A DNA stretch of 64,000 bases from assembly GCF_022531965.1 (NCBI RefSeq), contig NZ_CP092831.1, positions 2,074,001-2,138,000 of the forward strand. The letters are read 5' to 3'. A program made the translations under genes and the position numbers. Within the stretch, counting starts at the first letter, position 1. Each line of letters opens with the position of its first letter. The notes beneath the pieces were generated by a model. It worked only from the letters and a program-made list of their open reading frames with translations. It searched no databases and had not been told where the DNA came from. Positions 8,671 to 18,675 of the stretch are shown in pieces. This DNA is from Paenibacillus peoriae (GTDB lineage: Bacteria > Bacillota > Bacilli > Paenibacillales > Paenibacillaceae).

Positions 8671-9318
8671 TTAAGCTTTAGGTACGGTTTCCCAGTCCTT
8701 CAGGAAGCGTTCGATACCACTGTCTGTCAGTGGGTGTTTCCACAGAGAAGGGAGCAAGGAACCTGGAATGGTGGCAATATGTGCACCAGACAGAGCAGCA
8801 TCTTCTACATGCTTAATATTGCGGATGGATGCGGCGATGATTTCGGATTTCAGACCATGAATGTCCAAAATTTGTCTCAGTTCACGAATCAGCTTCATAC
8901 CGTCAACAGCGATATCATCCAGACGTCCTACGAACGGGCTGATAAAAGTAGCGCCAGCTTTGGCTGCCATCAAACCTTGAGCCGCGGAGAAAATCAGTGT
9001 TACATTCGTTTTGATTCCGTTCTTGGTCAGCTCGTTACAAGCATACAAGCCATCTTCAGTCATAGGAAGCTTGATAACCACGTTCGGTGCCCACTTGGCG
9101 ATATCATAAGCTTCTTTGAGCATATCTTCAGCCTTCAGACCAATAACCTCAGCACTTACGGGACCTTCAACGATACTGCAAATCTCCTGAATGACTTCCT
9201 TGAACACTCGACCTTCCTTAGCGATCAGTGAAGGGTTCGTTGTTACACCATCAACCAGACCCAAACGTTCAATACGTTTGATTTCTTCAATGTTACCAGT
9301 ATCCAAGAAAAATTTCAT
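8671..9318 (-). CDS. tal: Transaldolase / fructose-6-phosphate aldolase (TalC/Fsa-like)
   Basis: 215 aa, the short-chain class. Opens [20 protein letters not shown] then [15 protein letters not shown]; the Schiff-base lysine is in [13 protein letters not shown], with [19 protein letters not shown] and FVGRLDD following. Cytoplasmic; it transfers dihydroxyacetone units in the pentose phosphate pathway or cleaves fructose 6-phosphate, and sequence alone does not separate the two. AGGAGGAAATCAA precedes the ATG. Diverges from the CcpN-like regulator. Its terminator hairpin has been split by the IS at 7057-8612. Confidence 0.93.
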   Translation of the reverse strand: MKFFLDTGNIEEIKRIERLGLVDGVTTNPSLIAKEGRVFKEVIQEICSIVEGPVSAEVIGLKAEDMLKEAYDIAKWAPNVVIKLPMTEDGLYACNELTKNGIKTNVTLIFSAAQGLMAAKAGATFISPFVGRLDDIAVDGMKLIRELRQILDIHGLKSEIIAASIRNIKHVEDAALSGAHIATIPGSLLPSLWKHPLTDSGIERFLKDWETVPKA

Positions 9319-9533
9319 TTGATTTCCTCCTCAGGTTTATATAATACATAATACATATCACATGCGATGTACAATAGTTCATTGATAAATGTAGCATATT
9401 GCACACGTTAAACTTATAATTAGTATGTATTACATTCTTAATTGTGACACATTTTAAATTTGAAAACAAGCGGTGTATGATTAAAATTTGATGAATTGTC
9501 GGAAGATGCTGAAATTTACCGATCTACGCTCTT

Positions 9534-9576
9534 TATAATGTATTCTACCCCACTCCATAAGGAGGTAATCATTATT
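9534..9576 (+). promoter_or_regulatory. -10 box, strong RBS and probable AUU start of the CcpN-like gene
   Basis: TATAAT at 9534-9539 predicts a start near 9546. AAGGAGG at 9559-9565 follows, and the next codons in frame are ATC (9568), ATT (9571) and ATT (9574); no ATG, GTG or TTG lies at a usable distance. The only upstream ATG (9538) overlaps the -10 box. The rest of the 9319-9533 gap is AT-rich and shared with the divergent transaldolase gene. Confidence 0.55.
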
Positions 9577-10215
9577 CAACTGTCTGAAAGACAGCGGGAA
9601 ATTGTTGATATTGTCCAGCGTCTGGCACCTGTTACGGGGGATAAAATTGCTGAAACACTGGGATTGACGCGTCCGACTCTCCGTTCTGACCTTGCTCTGC
9701 TCGTTATGCTCGGACTGGTGGATGCCAAGCCGAAGGTAGGCTACCTGCCAGGGCGTCATCCTAAATATGATAGTCATATCGGCAACATGCTCAAAAAGCT
9801 GACGGTGGCGGATATACTTAGTGATCCGATTTTGATTTCCGGTGACACTACCGCCTATGATGCGGTGCTGATGCTGTTTCAGCAAAATACAGGTACCCTG
9901 ATGGTCACAGGAGAGGAGCAGGAGCTCATTGGAATTGTTACCCGCAAGGATTTGCTGAAGGTCATGCTGGGGCATACCGATCTTCACACCGTCCCGGTGA
10001 CCATGGCAATGACGCGCCGGGCCCAAATGACGACGCTTGCTCCAGAAGACACTTTACTGGAAGCGATATCGAAACTGATTCGGCATCAGGTCAATTGTCT
10101 TCCAGTTTTGGACGAGCAATGTAGCTCCTCAACTCCAATTCGGGAGTTGGTAGGACGGGTTACGAAAACGGACATCATGAACGCCATTCTGAGCTTGACA
10201 GAAGATAAAACGTAA
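9571..10215 (+). CDS. CcpN-like regulator: HTH plus two CBS domains
   Basis: About 214 aa from the inferred ATT start. The N-terminal HTH (LSERQREIVDIVQRLAPVTG, then AETLGLTRPTLRSDLALLVM) aligns with B. subtilis CcpN, whose own first residues (MSTIELNKRQ) line up with I-I-Q-L-S-E-R-Q here. Two CBS domains follow (about residues 75-130 and 140-205). CcpN represses gluconeogenic genes and its CBS domains bind nucleotides; this copy may be a paralogue with other targets. No partner gene (YqfL) is adjacent. Conventional gene callers would place the start at 9496 or 9538. Confidence 0.88.
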   Translation: MIQLSERQREIVDIVQRLAPVTGDKIAETLGLTRPTLRSDLALLVMLGLVDAKPKVGYLPGRHPKYDSHIGNMLKKLTVADILSDPILISGDTTAYDAVLMLFQQNTGTLMVTGEEQELIGIVTRKDLLKVMLGHTDLHTVPVTMAMTRRAQMTTLAPEDTLLEAISKLIRHQVNCLPVLDEQCSSSTPIRELVGRVTKTDIMNAILSLTEDKT

Positions 10216-10237
10216 AACATAAATAAGGGGGCCTTGT

Positions 10238-10858
10238 ATGTACTGGTTGGCCATGCTGACGATGCTGATTGACCATGTCGGACTTGTGTTTTTTCCGACG
10301 GATCCGGCTTGGAGAATTGCCGGCAGGCTTGCTTTTCCAATCTACGCGTACGCGCTGTATGCGGGATATACTCATACCCGAGACATGCAGAGCTATATGC
10401 TCCGTCTACTCGGACTGGCTCTGATTTCTCAGGTGCCCTATATGCTGGCGTTTGATGTGCTTAGACCGAACGTAATCTGGACGCTATTGACCTCGTTGCT
10501 TGCGTTGGCTGCTGCATCCCGCTTGAAGCATTGGACGGCTGTAACGTGCCTGTACGTCGTCTCAGCTCTGGTTATGGAGCTCAGCCAGATGGATTACGGA
10601 GCCTATGGACTGCTGTTGGTTCTGATTTATCGATACACCCGTTCATATATGATGATTGCAGCCCATTTTGTTTTGAACGTAGTGTATGACATGGTGCATC
10701 ACGCGAATCTTCAGCACTTTAGTCTGCTGTCCAGTATTCTGATCGTATGTTTTGCAACTGGAGAAAGCGGATTTTATAGTCGGGTACCGCGTTGGTTGTG
10801 GCGTAGCTTTTACCCGGTACATCTGGCTGTTATCGCGGCAATTCGCATCTGGCCCTAA
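10238..10858 (+). CDS. TraX family integral membrane protein
   Basis: 206 aa, mostly hydrophobic, about 7-8 membrane segments. The TraX signature is at the start: MLTMLIDHVGLVFFP and AGRLAFPIYAYALYAGYTHT, with LISQVPYMLAF after it. In plasmid F, TraX acetylates pilin, but chromosomal homologues in Firmicutes have no assigned role and are probably membrane acyltransferases. AAGGGGGCC precedes the ATG. It lies 22 bp after the CcpN-like gene and may be in its transcript. Confidence 0.88.
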   Translation: MYWLAMLTMLIDHVGLVFFPTDPAWRIAGRLAFPIYAYALYAGYTHTRDMQSYMLRLLGLALISQVPYMLAFDVLRPNVIWTLLTSLLALAAASRLKHWTAVTCLYVVSALVMELSQMDYGAYGLLLVLIYRYTRSYMMIAAHFVLNVVYDMVHHANLQHFSLLSSILIVCFATGESGFYSRVPRWLWRSFYPVHLAVIAAIRIWP

Positions 10859-10875
10859 TCTACATCTCATACATT

Positions 10876-10926
10876 AAAAGAACCTTTAAAACCACGACAT
10901 AAAATGGTTTTAAAGGTTCTTTTTTA
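10876..10926 (+). terminator. Terminator after traX
   Basis: Near-perfect 19-bp stem AAAAGAACCTTTAAAACCA with TGGTTTTAAAGGTTCTTTT and a T-run to 10926. Long A/T arms suggest it may also act on the minus strand for the deacetylase gene. Confidence 0.9.
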
Positions 10927-10949
10927 TCCTTCAATAAGCTAGCCAACGT

Positions 10950-11948
10950 TTAGGATACCTTGTTGGGACCTTGAGCAAAAGGAAGTGGGCGAAGGGGAGC
11001 ACCTTCCTTCATGTATTGCACCAATACTTCGGGAATATTGTGTATTCCACCTGCATTGACGCGATAGCCGTTCGTTTGCCCTGGCGAGTTAATCCCGCGT
11101 TTCACCGTAAACGTAACGTCAATACCCAAGGAACGGCAAATTTCCATCGTCTCCTTGGTATACCCACCATAAGGGAAGGCAAGTACATTCTGATCATTGT
11201 GTAGATGCTTGAACAGCTTCTTGTCAGCCATGTCCAAATCGGTAGAAACTCGCTGTTTGAACTCTTCCTCGGTTTCCATTCGCCCCAGCTTTTTCGAATA
11301 CACTGGAGCCATCAGAAGCGGCTTTTGTTGGGTGCGCGCTGTGTTGGAGTATCCGTAAGCATGCTGGTCATTGGTATGATTGTAGAAATCAATGCCTTCA
11401 GCATGCATCTGATGAATTTGATCCCATGTCAGCTTTGGAATACCAATATGTTTGGGATTGCTGATCGTGGACGTGATGAGAAAATTGGTTGCCGGTACCT
11501 GGTACTTTTTCAACACAGGAAAAGTGTCCGTATAAAAGGACTCGTAGCCATCGTCGAATGTCATAAGTACCGCATTATCAGGAACCTTGGCTTTATGTAA
11601 AATAAAATCCGTATACTCTTTCATCGTGATCCAGTGGAAGCCGTTAGCTTTCATTTCGTCCAACTGCCTCGTTAAATTACTAAGCTTGAGAGCACCGGGA
11701 TCAGGTGGAGTCTTGGTCACCTCATGATACATCAGGACAATTACTTTGTTTTGGTAATATACTTTATCTGGTGTAGGCGTCATTGAAAATAAATGGCGTA
11801 CCAGTCGATCTGCATTAGCTGTGCGTGTACGATGAGCCCCTTTAACTGTAGGTGTGTGGTATATGCTACGTGCTTCATACACCAAAATTCCTAAAATAGC
11901 CAACAAACTTATGATTAGCAACGTTCTTTTAAAAAAAGTGTGTTTCAT
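10950..11948 (-). CDS. Membrane-anchored polysaccharide deacetylase (NodB domain)
   Basis: 332 aa. A signal-anchor helix at about residues 8-25, a linker, then the NodB domain: YHEVTK near residue 75, the metal/base Asp pair in LMTFDDGYES, and YNHTNDQHAYG providing a metal His. This order resembles B. subtilis YxkH and the poly-N-acetylglucosamine deacetylase group. It would act on cell-surface glycan outside the membrane. Two ACTAGAT/ATCTAGT half sites (11999-12005, 12020-12026) lie upstream. Substrate not determined. Confidence 0.9.
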   Translation of the reverse strand: MKHTFFKRTLLIISLLAILGILVYEARSIYHTPTVKGAHRTRTANADRLVRHLFSMTPTPDKVYYQNKVIVLMYHEVTKTPPDPGALKLSNLTRQLDEMKANGFHWITMKEYTDFILHKAKVPDNAVLMTFDDGYESFYTDTFPVLKKYQVPATNFLITSTISNPKHIGIPKLTWDQIHQMHAEGIDFYNHTNDQHAYGYSNTARTQQKPLLMAPVYSKKLGRMETEEEFKQRVSTDLDMADKKLFKHLHNDQNVLAFPYGGYTKETMEICRSLGIDVTFTVKRGINSPGQTNGYRVNAGGIHNIPEVLVQYMKEGAPLRPLPFAQGPNKVS

Positions 11949-12067
11949 TGAATGACATCCCCCGCATGCAAAAAAATTCTGAAAGTATAGAGGTTTATAC
12001 TAGATATGAAACTAGCAAAATCTAGTCTATCATACCGAAAACACGCGGGGGAAATATCACAACTTTG

Positions 12068-15000
12068 TTACCTCTGTGTAGCTTTTACAGATACCGGTGA
12101 AGAGGTCGGGAAGTAACCGATCTCGACGGCATGCTGGATCATGTTCCGAATAAAATTCAGGTCGGTTGCCGGGCATTGAACGCCAGCTTGTTCCAGCAGA
12201 GCTGTGGTTACAGAGCATCCGTAACGGTAAGCTGAATCCTTGGCTCCGTCACCTTCTAGTTGTCCCATAGCAAGGTGAAGTGCATCCTCCTGAATGCCGG
12301 AAGACGGATTTAGCAACCAGGCGCTGTAATCGTCAAAAGGCAGGGTTTCTACTGCGTAACCGAGTTGGTTTACCATAGCGATCAGTTCATCATATGGCAG
12401 TGGGTTCGGATTGCAGATATGGAAAATACGGTTTGCGCTTTTTTGATGAACAGACAGCTCTACGATAGCACGGCTGGCGTAATCAATCGGTGTGAAGTCC
12501 GTATGCCAATCGGCTTGTGGCGCTTTGCCCAGCAGCAGCATCGCCTTCATCATACGATAATAAGCATTGCTATCAATATTTCGCTGGAAGCGTCCGTTGG
12601 CCGAATGGGCTGTCAAATTACCCGCGCGATAGATCGAGACAGGCGTACCGGCCTGAGCTGCTTGGAACAACAGCTTCTCCGCCGCGAGTTTACTGTTCGT
12701 GTACAGATTGTCCACGTTCAATTCATCTGGGAAGGCAGAAAGCTCCAATGCCGACTCCCATTTTCCTTCGTTAGCAAGATCCTCCGGTATTCCCATAGTG
12801 GAGACATGATGGAAGGATACTCCCGGCTTGGCTTGGGCGATTTTCAGCAGTTCCAGTGTTCCGGTCACATTCGTGCGATCGAAGGCTGCCGAATCACCAA
12901 AATGGCGTACGTCAGCGGCGCTGTGAATAATGCCGTCGATTTGGTGCTCCAGCATATGGCGGTCGACAGAAGAGAGACCCAGATCAGCTTGCTCCAGATC
13001 CCCATAGACAGCCTTCACTCGTCCTTCGATCAAGCTGGAGATATCATGTCCAAAATATCCCGTCAATACGGACTGAATACGCTCGATACCAGATGGACCG
13101 TCCTGAGAAGGGCGTACCATCGCGTATACTTTGGCTTCTGTTCGTTGAAGTAGGTCATACAAAATGTGCGAGCCCAGATAGCCTGTAGCACCGGTCAACA
13201 AAATCACGCGCAAGTCGCGGACTTCAGCTAAGTCAGAAGCACCAGATAACTCAATAGGATGCTCATTCAAGTCCATTTTTTCTTGAGAAATCGCGAGTGG
13301 CTTGCGTTGCGGCATTTGTTCCGTACCTAATTGTTCCACGTATTCAGCAAGCTCACGAACGGTTTTGTAGCGGAAAAAATCTCCGATGCGCAGCGCGCCA
13401 TAACGCGGCTTCAAAATAGCCAGCACATGGATGACACGAAGCGAATCGCCCCCGATCAGGAAGAAATCATCGGTAGCGCCAATGTTATTTTTACCAAGCA
13501 CTTGAGTCCATGCTTCGGCAATGAGTGTTTCGGTTCCTTCTCGGAGAGGTTCCCCGCCAAATGAAAGATCAGACGCTTCCGGTAGTGGTCGCAGGGCCAG
13601 CTTTTTGCGATCGATCTTGCCAGTTGGTGAAATTGGCATAGCTTCCAAATGAACGACATGACTCGGTACAAAATAAGAAGGCAGCTTGCCCCCAATATAA
13701 GACTGAATAACGTCCTGTGGAATAGATTGTCCATCCGAAGTGGTGAAATAGCCAACTAGCATGTTCTGATCTGTGTGATCTTTGACGGCTACCACAGCGA
13801 CGTCCTGAACACCTGGATGTTTGGAAAAATGGTCTTCAATTTCTCCGATTTCAATCCGATTTCCACGAATTTTGAGCTGCGAATCCTTGCGGCTTACGTA
13901 TTCAATCGTACCGTCTGGCAGCAGCTTGGCGATATCACCCGAGCGGTACATTTTTTCACCCGGAACAAAAGGATTGTCCACGAACGATTGCGCTGTACGT
14001 TCTGGCTGATGGAGATAACCATGGGCCAATGCAGGAGTAGCAATACATACTTCACCCGGAATATTGACTGGGCAGAGCTTGTTATCATCGTTAACGATAT
14101 ACACTTTGTAATTGTAAATCGGCTTGCCGATCGGGATATTGACGACATGCTCAGGCACGGCACCACGGACCCGATGGGTCGTTGTCGCTACGGTGCATTC
14201 GGTCGGTCCGTATACGTTTACGATGTCGGTATCTGTACCGAACTTGCTTTGGAACGCTCGAACTTGGGAGCCGTACAGCGCTTCGCCTGCTACAGTAACA
14301 ATCCGTACCTTAGCGAGTTTGCGATAGCCTTCGTCTGACAAGTACGTAGATAGCTGATTAAAGAATACAGTTGGCAAAATGGTAATAATCGTCGTGCCTG
14401 TACGTGCAATGGCTTCAGCGAATTCTTCAACAGATACACGCTCTTCAGAAGACAGCAAGTACAATTTTGCACCGTAAAACAAGGCTCCCATGGTATCCCA
14501 AACGGATGCATCAAAGCTGTAGGTTGCAAATTGGGTCAATACATCCTGAGGTGTAATGTCGCAATCGCGTTGCACGACAGCTCCTAGGTTAACAACACCG
14601 CGGTGAGCGATCAGGGCACCTTTCGGTTTGCCTGTAGAGCCGGATGTATAGATGACATAAGCTAGATCATCCGGACTTACACGAACGTTCGGATTGCTTG
14701 CAGCATAGCCTGCCAGCGGCCCGTTAATAGCTAAAATTTCTTTTACCGTTTCAATAGAACCGCACAGTTCAGTCGCTTGTTCCATAAGTGCGGAAGTTGT
14801 TAATACAAAAGGAGAACGCGTGTCTTCGACAATGTAGCTACTCCGGTCAGCGGGGTGGGCGGGATCAACAGGTACATATACGCCTCCGGCTTTTAGGATA
14901 CCAAGCAGTGAAATAACGGTCTCTAAGCTCCGTTCCATGAAGATGGTCACGAATTCACCTTTGGTAAGACCTTTGGATAACAAGACACGTGCGACTTGGT

Positions 15001-15763
15001 TAGCGCGTTCGTTCAACTCACGGTACGTGTACTCTCCAGTGTGGGAAGCAATAGCCGAACGATCAGGGTATTGTGAAGCCGCCTCCTCAAACATTCCATG
15101 AATAGTTTGATGCTCAGGATATTTCACGACTGTATTATTTAAAGCTTCGTGAGCAGCTCGATCTGCATCCGATAATATATCAATTGAATTCACAGGTGCA
15201 TGGCTGTTGGTTAGCGCGCCACGCAAAAGGGTTTCAAAGTATTCTGCGTATCGGACAACCGTTGTTTCCAGCAAGAGTGATTGATCATATCGTATCTGTA
15301 TTTGATAAGCGCCATTGTGTTCACTGACAGCCCAATCCATAATACGGGATTCTACACCGCTGTCCGTAGGCAGATTTGTCGAAAATGAAGTATCGGCTTG
15401 TGGTTCCGCAAGGTATGCACTTGGCTCACGGAGCATCTCCTGAAATAAGTCTGCTAGTTCATGAAAAGTCGTTTCCTTTTCGACTGTCAGCGAAGCTGTA
15501 AGCAGACCAGTTTGTGGCACGAAAGTAGAAAAAGAAACTTCTTCTTCTGCGGAAAGGCGATATACCCATGCAGTATATGCTGATAAGAGCAACGCTTGTT
15601 TGTCTCCCGCAGTTTTTTGCTGATTTAATTGTTCCGAGATGGACGCTTCTAACTCTACTTGATAAGTAGAGGATGTATGCTTGCGTTGTATACGTGCATA
15701 ATCCAAGGGAACTAGGAATGGGGAAGGGGTTGTCTGTGTACTGTTTTGTAGTAATGAAGCCAT
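12068..15763 (-). CDS. Orphan NRPS: partial C - adenylation - carrier - thioester reductase
   Basis: 1231 aa. Residues 1-205 resemble the second half of a condensation domain with no HHxxxDG motif. The adenylation domain (about 215-730) has A3 YTSGSTGKPKG, A5 VYGPTECTV, A7 YRSGDIAKL and A10 SPTGKIDRK. The carrier site is GGDSLRV. The reductase domain (about 850-1225) begins LLTGATGYLGSHIL (NADPH loop) with a tyrosine-lysine motif in NLYTNSKLAAEK. It would load one amino acid and release it as an aldehyde or alcohol. My reading of the specificity residues is D-A-W-T-T-A-V-V-A, nearest the Phe/aromatic type, low confidence. AGGAGG precedes the ATG. No other NRPS, transporter or phosphopantetheinyl transferase is nearby. 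Confidence 0.92.
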   Translation of the reverse strand: MASLLQNSTQTTPSPFLVPLDYARIQRKHTSSTYQVELEASISEQLNQQKTAGDKQALLLSAYTAWVYRLSAEEEVSFSTFVPQTGLLTASLTVEKETTFHELADLFQEMLREPSAYLAEPQADTSFSTNLPTDSGVESRIMDWAVSEHNGAYQIQIRYDQSLLLETTVVRYAEYFETLLRGALTNSHAPVNSIDILSDADRAAHEALNNTVVKYPEHQTIHGMFEEAASQYPDRSAIASHTGEYTYRELNERANQVARVLLSKGLTKGEFVTIFMERSLETVISLLGILKAGGVYVPVDPAHPADRSSYIVEDTRSPFVLTTSALMEQATELCGSIETVKEILAINGPLAGYAASNPNVRVSPDDLAYVIYTSGSTGKPKGALIAHRGVVNLGAVVQRDCDITPQDVLTQFATYSFDASVWDTMGALFYGAKLYLLSSEERVSVEEFAEAIARTGTTIITILPTVFFNQLSTYLSDEGYRKLAKVRIVTVAGEALYGSQVRAFQSKFGTDTDIVNVYGPTECTVATTTHRVRGAVPEHVVNIPIGKPIYNYKVYIVNDDNKLCPVNIPGEVCIATPALAHGYLHQPERTAQSFVDNPFVPGEKMYRSGDIAKLLPDGTIEYVSRKDSQLKIRGNRIEIGEIEDHFSKHPGVQDVAVVAVKDHTDQNMLVGYFTTSDGQSIPQDVIQSYIGGKLPSYFVPSHVVHLEAMPISPTGKIDRKKLALRPLPEASDLSFGGEPLREGTETLIAEAWTQVLGKNNIGATDDFFLIGGDSLRVIHVLAILKPRYGALRIGDFFRYKTVRELAEYVEQLGTEQMPQRKPLAISQEKMDLNEHPIELSGASDLAEVRDLRVILLTGATGYLGSHILYDLLQRTEAKVYAMVRPSQDGPSGIERIQSVLTGYFGHDISSLIEGRVKAVYGDLEQADLGLSSVDRHMLEHQIDGIIHSAADVRHFGDSAAFDRTNVTGTLELLKIAQAKPGVSFHHVSTMGIPEDLANEGKWESALELSAFPDELNVDNLYTNSKLAAEKLLFQAAQAGTPVSIYRAGNLTAHSANGRFQRNIDSNAYYRMMKAMLLLGKAPQADWHTDFTPIDYASRAIVELSVHQKSANRIFHICNPNPLPYDELIAMVNQLGYAVETLPFDDYSAWLLNPSSGIQEDALHLAMGQLEGDGAKDSAYRYGCSVTTALLEQAGVQCPATDLNFIRNMIQHAVEIGYFPTSSPVSVKATQR

Positions 15764-15816
15764 TACGCTAACCTCCTGAATGTATGATGTCTTAATATAA
15801 ATGGTAAACTCAGTAA

Positions 15817-15863
15817 ATGCCTCGCTCCCTTCAAATGCATGAACAGGAGGGAGGCATTACCGA
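15817..15863 (-). other. Hairpin between chemoreceptor and NRPS genes
   Basis: AATGCCTC (15817-15824) pairs with GAGGCATT (15850s) with further CCC/GGG pairing. No T-tract follows on either strand, so it is probably a processing or leader structure and not a terminator. Confidence 0.35.
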
Positions 15864-15908
15864 ATGAATGATTAACTATGAAATTAACTTTAAGTCGATA
15901 AATGGCTA

Positions 15909-17678
15909 TTATGATTTGCTACGGTTGGTGTCTGCAATTTTGAAATAAGATGTAATTTCTTGAAGCTCTTCAGACATGGATGTCAATTTATGGGATGAAT
16001 CAATAATCGAATCCAAAGAAGCTTTTTGTTCCTCCACCGTTTGCACAATGTGAACACTGTTATTGGCTGTTTTGGTTACAGTGGAAGAAAGATCGTCTGC
16101 TGTCGCTGTCATTTCCTGTGTACCCGCAGATATTTGCTCAGTAGCGCTGGATACTTCTTGGATTTGCCATGCTACATTTTTAGTTGCTTGAAGAATATCA
16201 TTGAACAGCACGCCTGCTTGTCCAGCAACGACGATTCCGTTTTGAACTTCAACGTTTCCTTGCTCCATCGATTTCACAGCTTGTCCGATTTCATTTTGAA
16301 TTTCTTCAATCAGTGATGTAATCTGTTTGGTTGCCTCCGCAGATTGTTCTGCCAGCTTACGTACTTCACTGGCAACGACGGCAAAGCCTTTACCTTCTTC
16401 ACCAACGCGCGCAGCTTCAATAGAAGCGTTCAGAGCGAGCAGGTTGGTTTGACTGGAGATGCCTGAAATGGTACTGATGATATTGCCAATTTCCTGCGAA
16501 CGACTGTCCAGCAACTTGATGATACGGGAAGTATTGGTTACTGTATCGGTAATCAAGTGCATTTGGGATGATACCTTACTTACAATCTCGTTGCCTTCGT
16601 TAGAGCGTTTCTCTACCGAATTGGCTTCTTCCGCAACATTGGAAGAACTCGTGGCAATATTTTGAATGACCGAAGCCATTTCAGCCATGGCACGTGCACT
16701 ATCGCCTGTTGCTTTTTCCTGCGAACGGATATTCTCCGTGATTTCACTGATGTTTTGATTGATGATGTTGGAATTGATTCCGTTTTGTTCGCAGATTGCG
16801 AGTAATTCTTTGGCGGATTCATTGACTTCATCAGTTGTCTGCTTCACTTTAGTCATAATGCTGTTAATATGACTTACCATATCGTTGAAATTCTGATTTA
16901 CGAGTCCCAAATCATCATGACCTGCATGAATTTGAACATCCAGATTTCCTCTGCTTACTTCGCTGATACCGTACATCAATTGCTTAATCGGGGACAGCGT
17001 ACGTTTCACAACCCAATATTGAAGCGCCAGGCAGATCAGTAGGAAAATCACTAAAATGGTAGCGCCGCTAATGAGCAGCTTGGTCAATCCTGCAGGTACG
17101 GCACCGGCATCTGCATCGACTGCAAAATATGCAAAGATTTTGCCGCTTGGATCTTTAATCGGAGTCATCAAAGTCGTCCATGTACCAAAAGTATCATCGT
17201 AGAAGCTGGTGAATGTTGGTTTGCCACTGTCCAGCATACCGGTTACGCCTACTGCCACGACATTGGGTTGCTCATACATAGAGCCAACGAGCATCTTATC
17301 TTTTTCAAATGCTTCTCTGAGATCCGTTGGCATCGCCACAATAGATGTCAGATTGCCATTTTCGAGCTCCGTCCCGAAAATATAGGCATGAGAGATATTT
17401 GGATTCGTCGCCATGATGTTATCTAGGTACGCGCGGAGTTTGGTTTGAATGGGTCCATCATAATTTTTCTCTTGAACCGCTTGGGTTACTTCATCGGAAT
17501 TAATGCCCTGGGCCCACTTCAATGTGATTTTTTCCACTTGCCCATGCAATTGGTCTATCAAAATCGTACGTTGGATCAAATAGCTGGACACAATAAGAAC
17601 TAGCCCAATCAATACGATGTTGAAGAAGGATAATAATAGGTTTTTGGTGAAGAATGATAAGCTACTCCACTTTTTCAA
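15909..17678 (-). CDS. Methyl-accepting chemotaxis protein with Cache-type sensor
   Basis: 589 aa from a TTG start preceded by GGGAGTGG. Membrane helices at about 12-35 and 200-223 bracket an extracytoplasmic sensor of about 165 residues with a Cache-like pattern ([11 protein letters not shown], ...[24 protein letters not shown]). HAMP follows to about 277, then the signalling helices with [20 protein letters not shown] and [13 protein letters not shown]. It would sense a small molecule such as an amino or organic acid and signal to CheA. Transcribed towards the NRPS gene, 145 bp apart; no functional link is evident. Confidence 0.92.
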   Translation of the reverse strand: MKKWSSLSFFTKNLLLSFFNIVLIGLVLIVSSYLIQRTILIDQLHGQVEKITLKWAQGINSDEVTQAVQEKNYDGPIQTKLRAYLDNIMATNPNISHAYIFGTELENGNLTSIVAMPTDLREAFEKDKMLVGSMYEQPNVVAVGVTGMLDSGKPTFTSFYDDTFGTWTTLMTPIKDPSGKIFAYFAVDADAGAVPAGLTKLLISGATILVIFLLICLALQYWVVKRTLSPIKQLMYGISEVSRGNLDVQIHAGHDDLGLVNQNFNDMVSHINSIMTKVKQTTDEVNESAKELLAICEQNGINSNIINQNISEITENIRSQEKATGDSARAMAEMASVIQNIATSSSNVAEEANSVEKRSNEGNEIVSKVSSQMHLITDTVTNTSRIIKLLDSRSQEIGNIISTISGISSQTNLLALNASIEAARVGEEGKGFAVVASEVRKLAEQSAEATKQITSLIEEIQNEIGQAVKSMEQGNVEVQNGIVVAGQAGVLFNDILQATKNVAWQIQEVSSATEQISAGTQEMTATADDLSSTVTKTANNSVHIVQTVEEQKASLDSIIDSSHKLTSMSEELQEITSYFKIADTNRSKS

Positions 17679-18144
17679 AATGTTCCACTCCCTGGTTGTA
17701 TTTTTTGTATATGGTGTTGAACCGCTTATCGAATGAGATAATCAAGTCCCCCTTACAAACAAAATAATCGAGATCATAGACCCTTGAATTTTATGTAATA
17801 GGTCTTAAGTCCTTTTACAGACAAGTATGATATCCCTATATATATGTCGTACGAAAAGCCCTTGAAATGAATACCTTACACAATAAAAAATTAATTTTAA
17901 TAGGTAAACGCTGTCTGTGTTTCAGTATATTCCAATTTATACTTCAACTTGAGATTTGAATTCATTACAGTCCATAAGCAACTATTCAACAGAAACCATC
18001 ATACTTTATAATAGAGTCAAATGCACTTATCAATTTGGGACATTTTTCATATTTAACGTTGTAAATGCTTGATTTATCGCGGTTTTTGTGAATTGTTTGC
18101 AAATGAGTCTTTATATCCATGCAAAGAGAAGAGGGATAAGAAGA
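17679..18144. other. 466-bp intergenic region, no gene seen
   Basis: AT-rich region between divergent genes. On the minus strand a CGATAA box (17726-17731) could be part of a sigma-D-like promoter for the chemoreceptor, but the spacing to a -35 is poor. No RNA gene, repeat or ORF with a ribosome binding site was recognised. Confidence 0.4.
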
Positions 18145-18615
18145 ATGTCCAAGCTTACGATTTTAAAGGTTGAGAGTAATCACGAGGATCTGCATAAGTT
18201 GATTCAAAGGCTGGATGAGGACTTGCTGGAAAGGTATCCTGCCGATGAAATTTACTTGGTTGATTTTTCCAATCCGAAAGTTAAAGAAATGTTTTTCGCT
18301 GTTGTGTATGTGGACGAAAAACCGGTGGCTTGTGGAGGGCTTAGGCCTATAGATGCGGAAGAAATGGAACTTAAAAGATTTTATGTCGATTCCTCTTATC
18401 GCAGACAAGGGATTGCGGTGAGCCTATTATCTTTTTTGGAAGAGGAAGCCAGCAAACGGGGAGTTGTAAGAATTAAACTGGAGACCGGAGCGGCTCAACC
18501 TGAAGCGATTGCTCTCTATACCAAGCGGGGATACGAACCTGTTGAACGATTTGGGGAGTATGAACACGATGAAAACAGCCTTTGTTATGGTAAAAAGCTG
18601 TCTCTATTAATATAA
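18145..18615 (+). CDS. GNAT family N-acetyltransferase
   Basis: 156 aa from ATG 18145, chosen over an in-frame ATG at 18088 because GAGGGA lies 8 bases before it. The acetyl-CoA loop is YRRQGIAVSLLSFLEEEA, preceded by the strand MELKRFYVDSS and followed by IKLETGAAQPEAIALYTKRGYEP. Acceptor unknown. Confidence 0.9.
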   Translation: MSKLTILKVESNHEDLHKLIQRLDEDLLERYPADEIYLVDFSNPKVKEMFFAVVYVDEKPVACGGLRPIDAEEMELKRFYVDSSYRRQGIAVSLLSFLEEEASKRGVVRIKLETGAAQPEAIALYTKRGYEPVERFGEYEHDENSLCYGKKLSLLI

Positions 18616-18675
18616 AGCGTTCTCTTATAAAATGGATGATGATCAATACTAGCCTATATAGCGGGAGAGATGATA

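Noticed and set aside
12365..13153. 262-codon plus-strand frame inside the NRPS gene
   Set aside because: Antisense shadow of the reductase domain; low-quality composition and no RBS.
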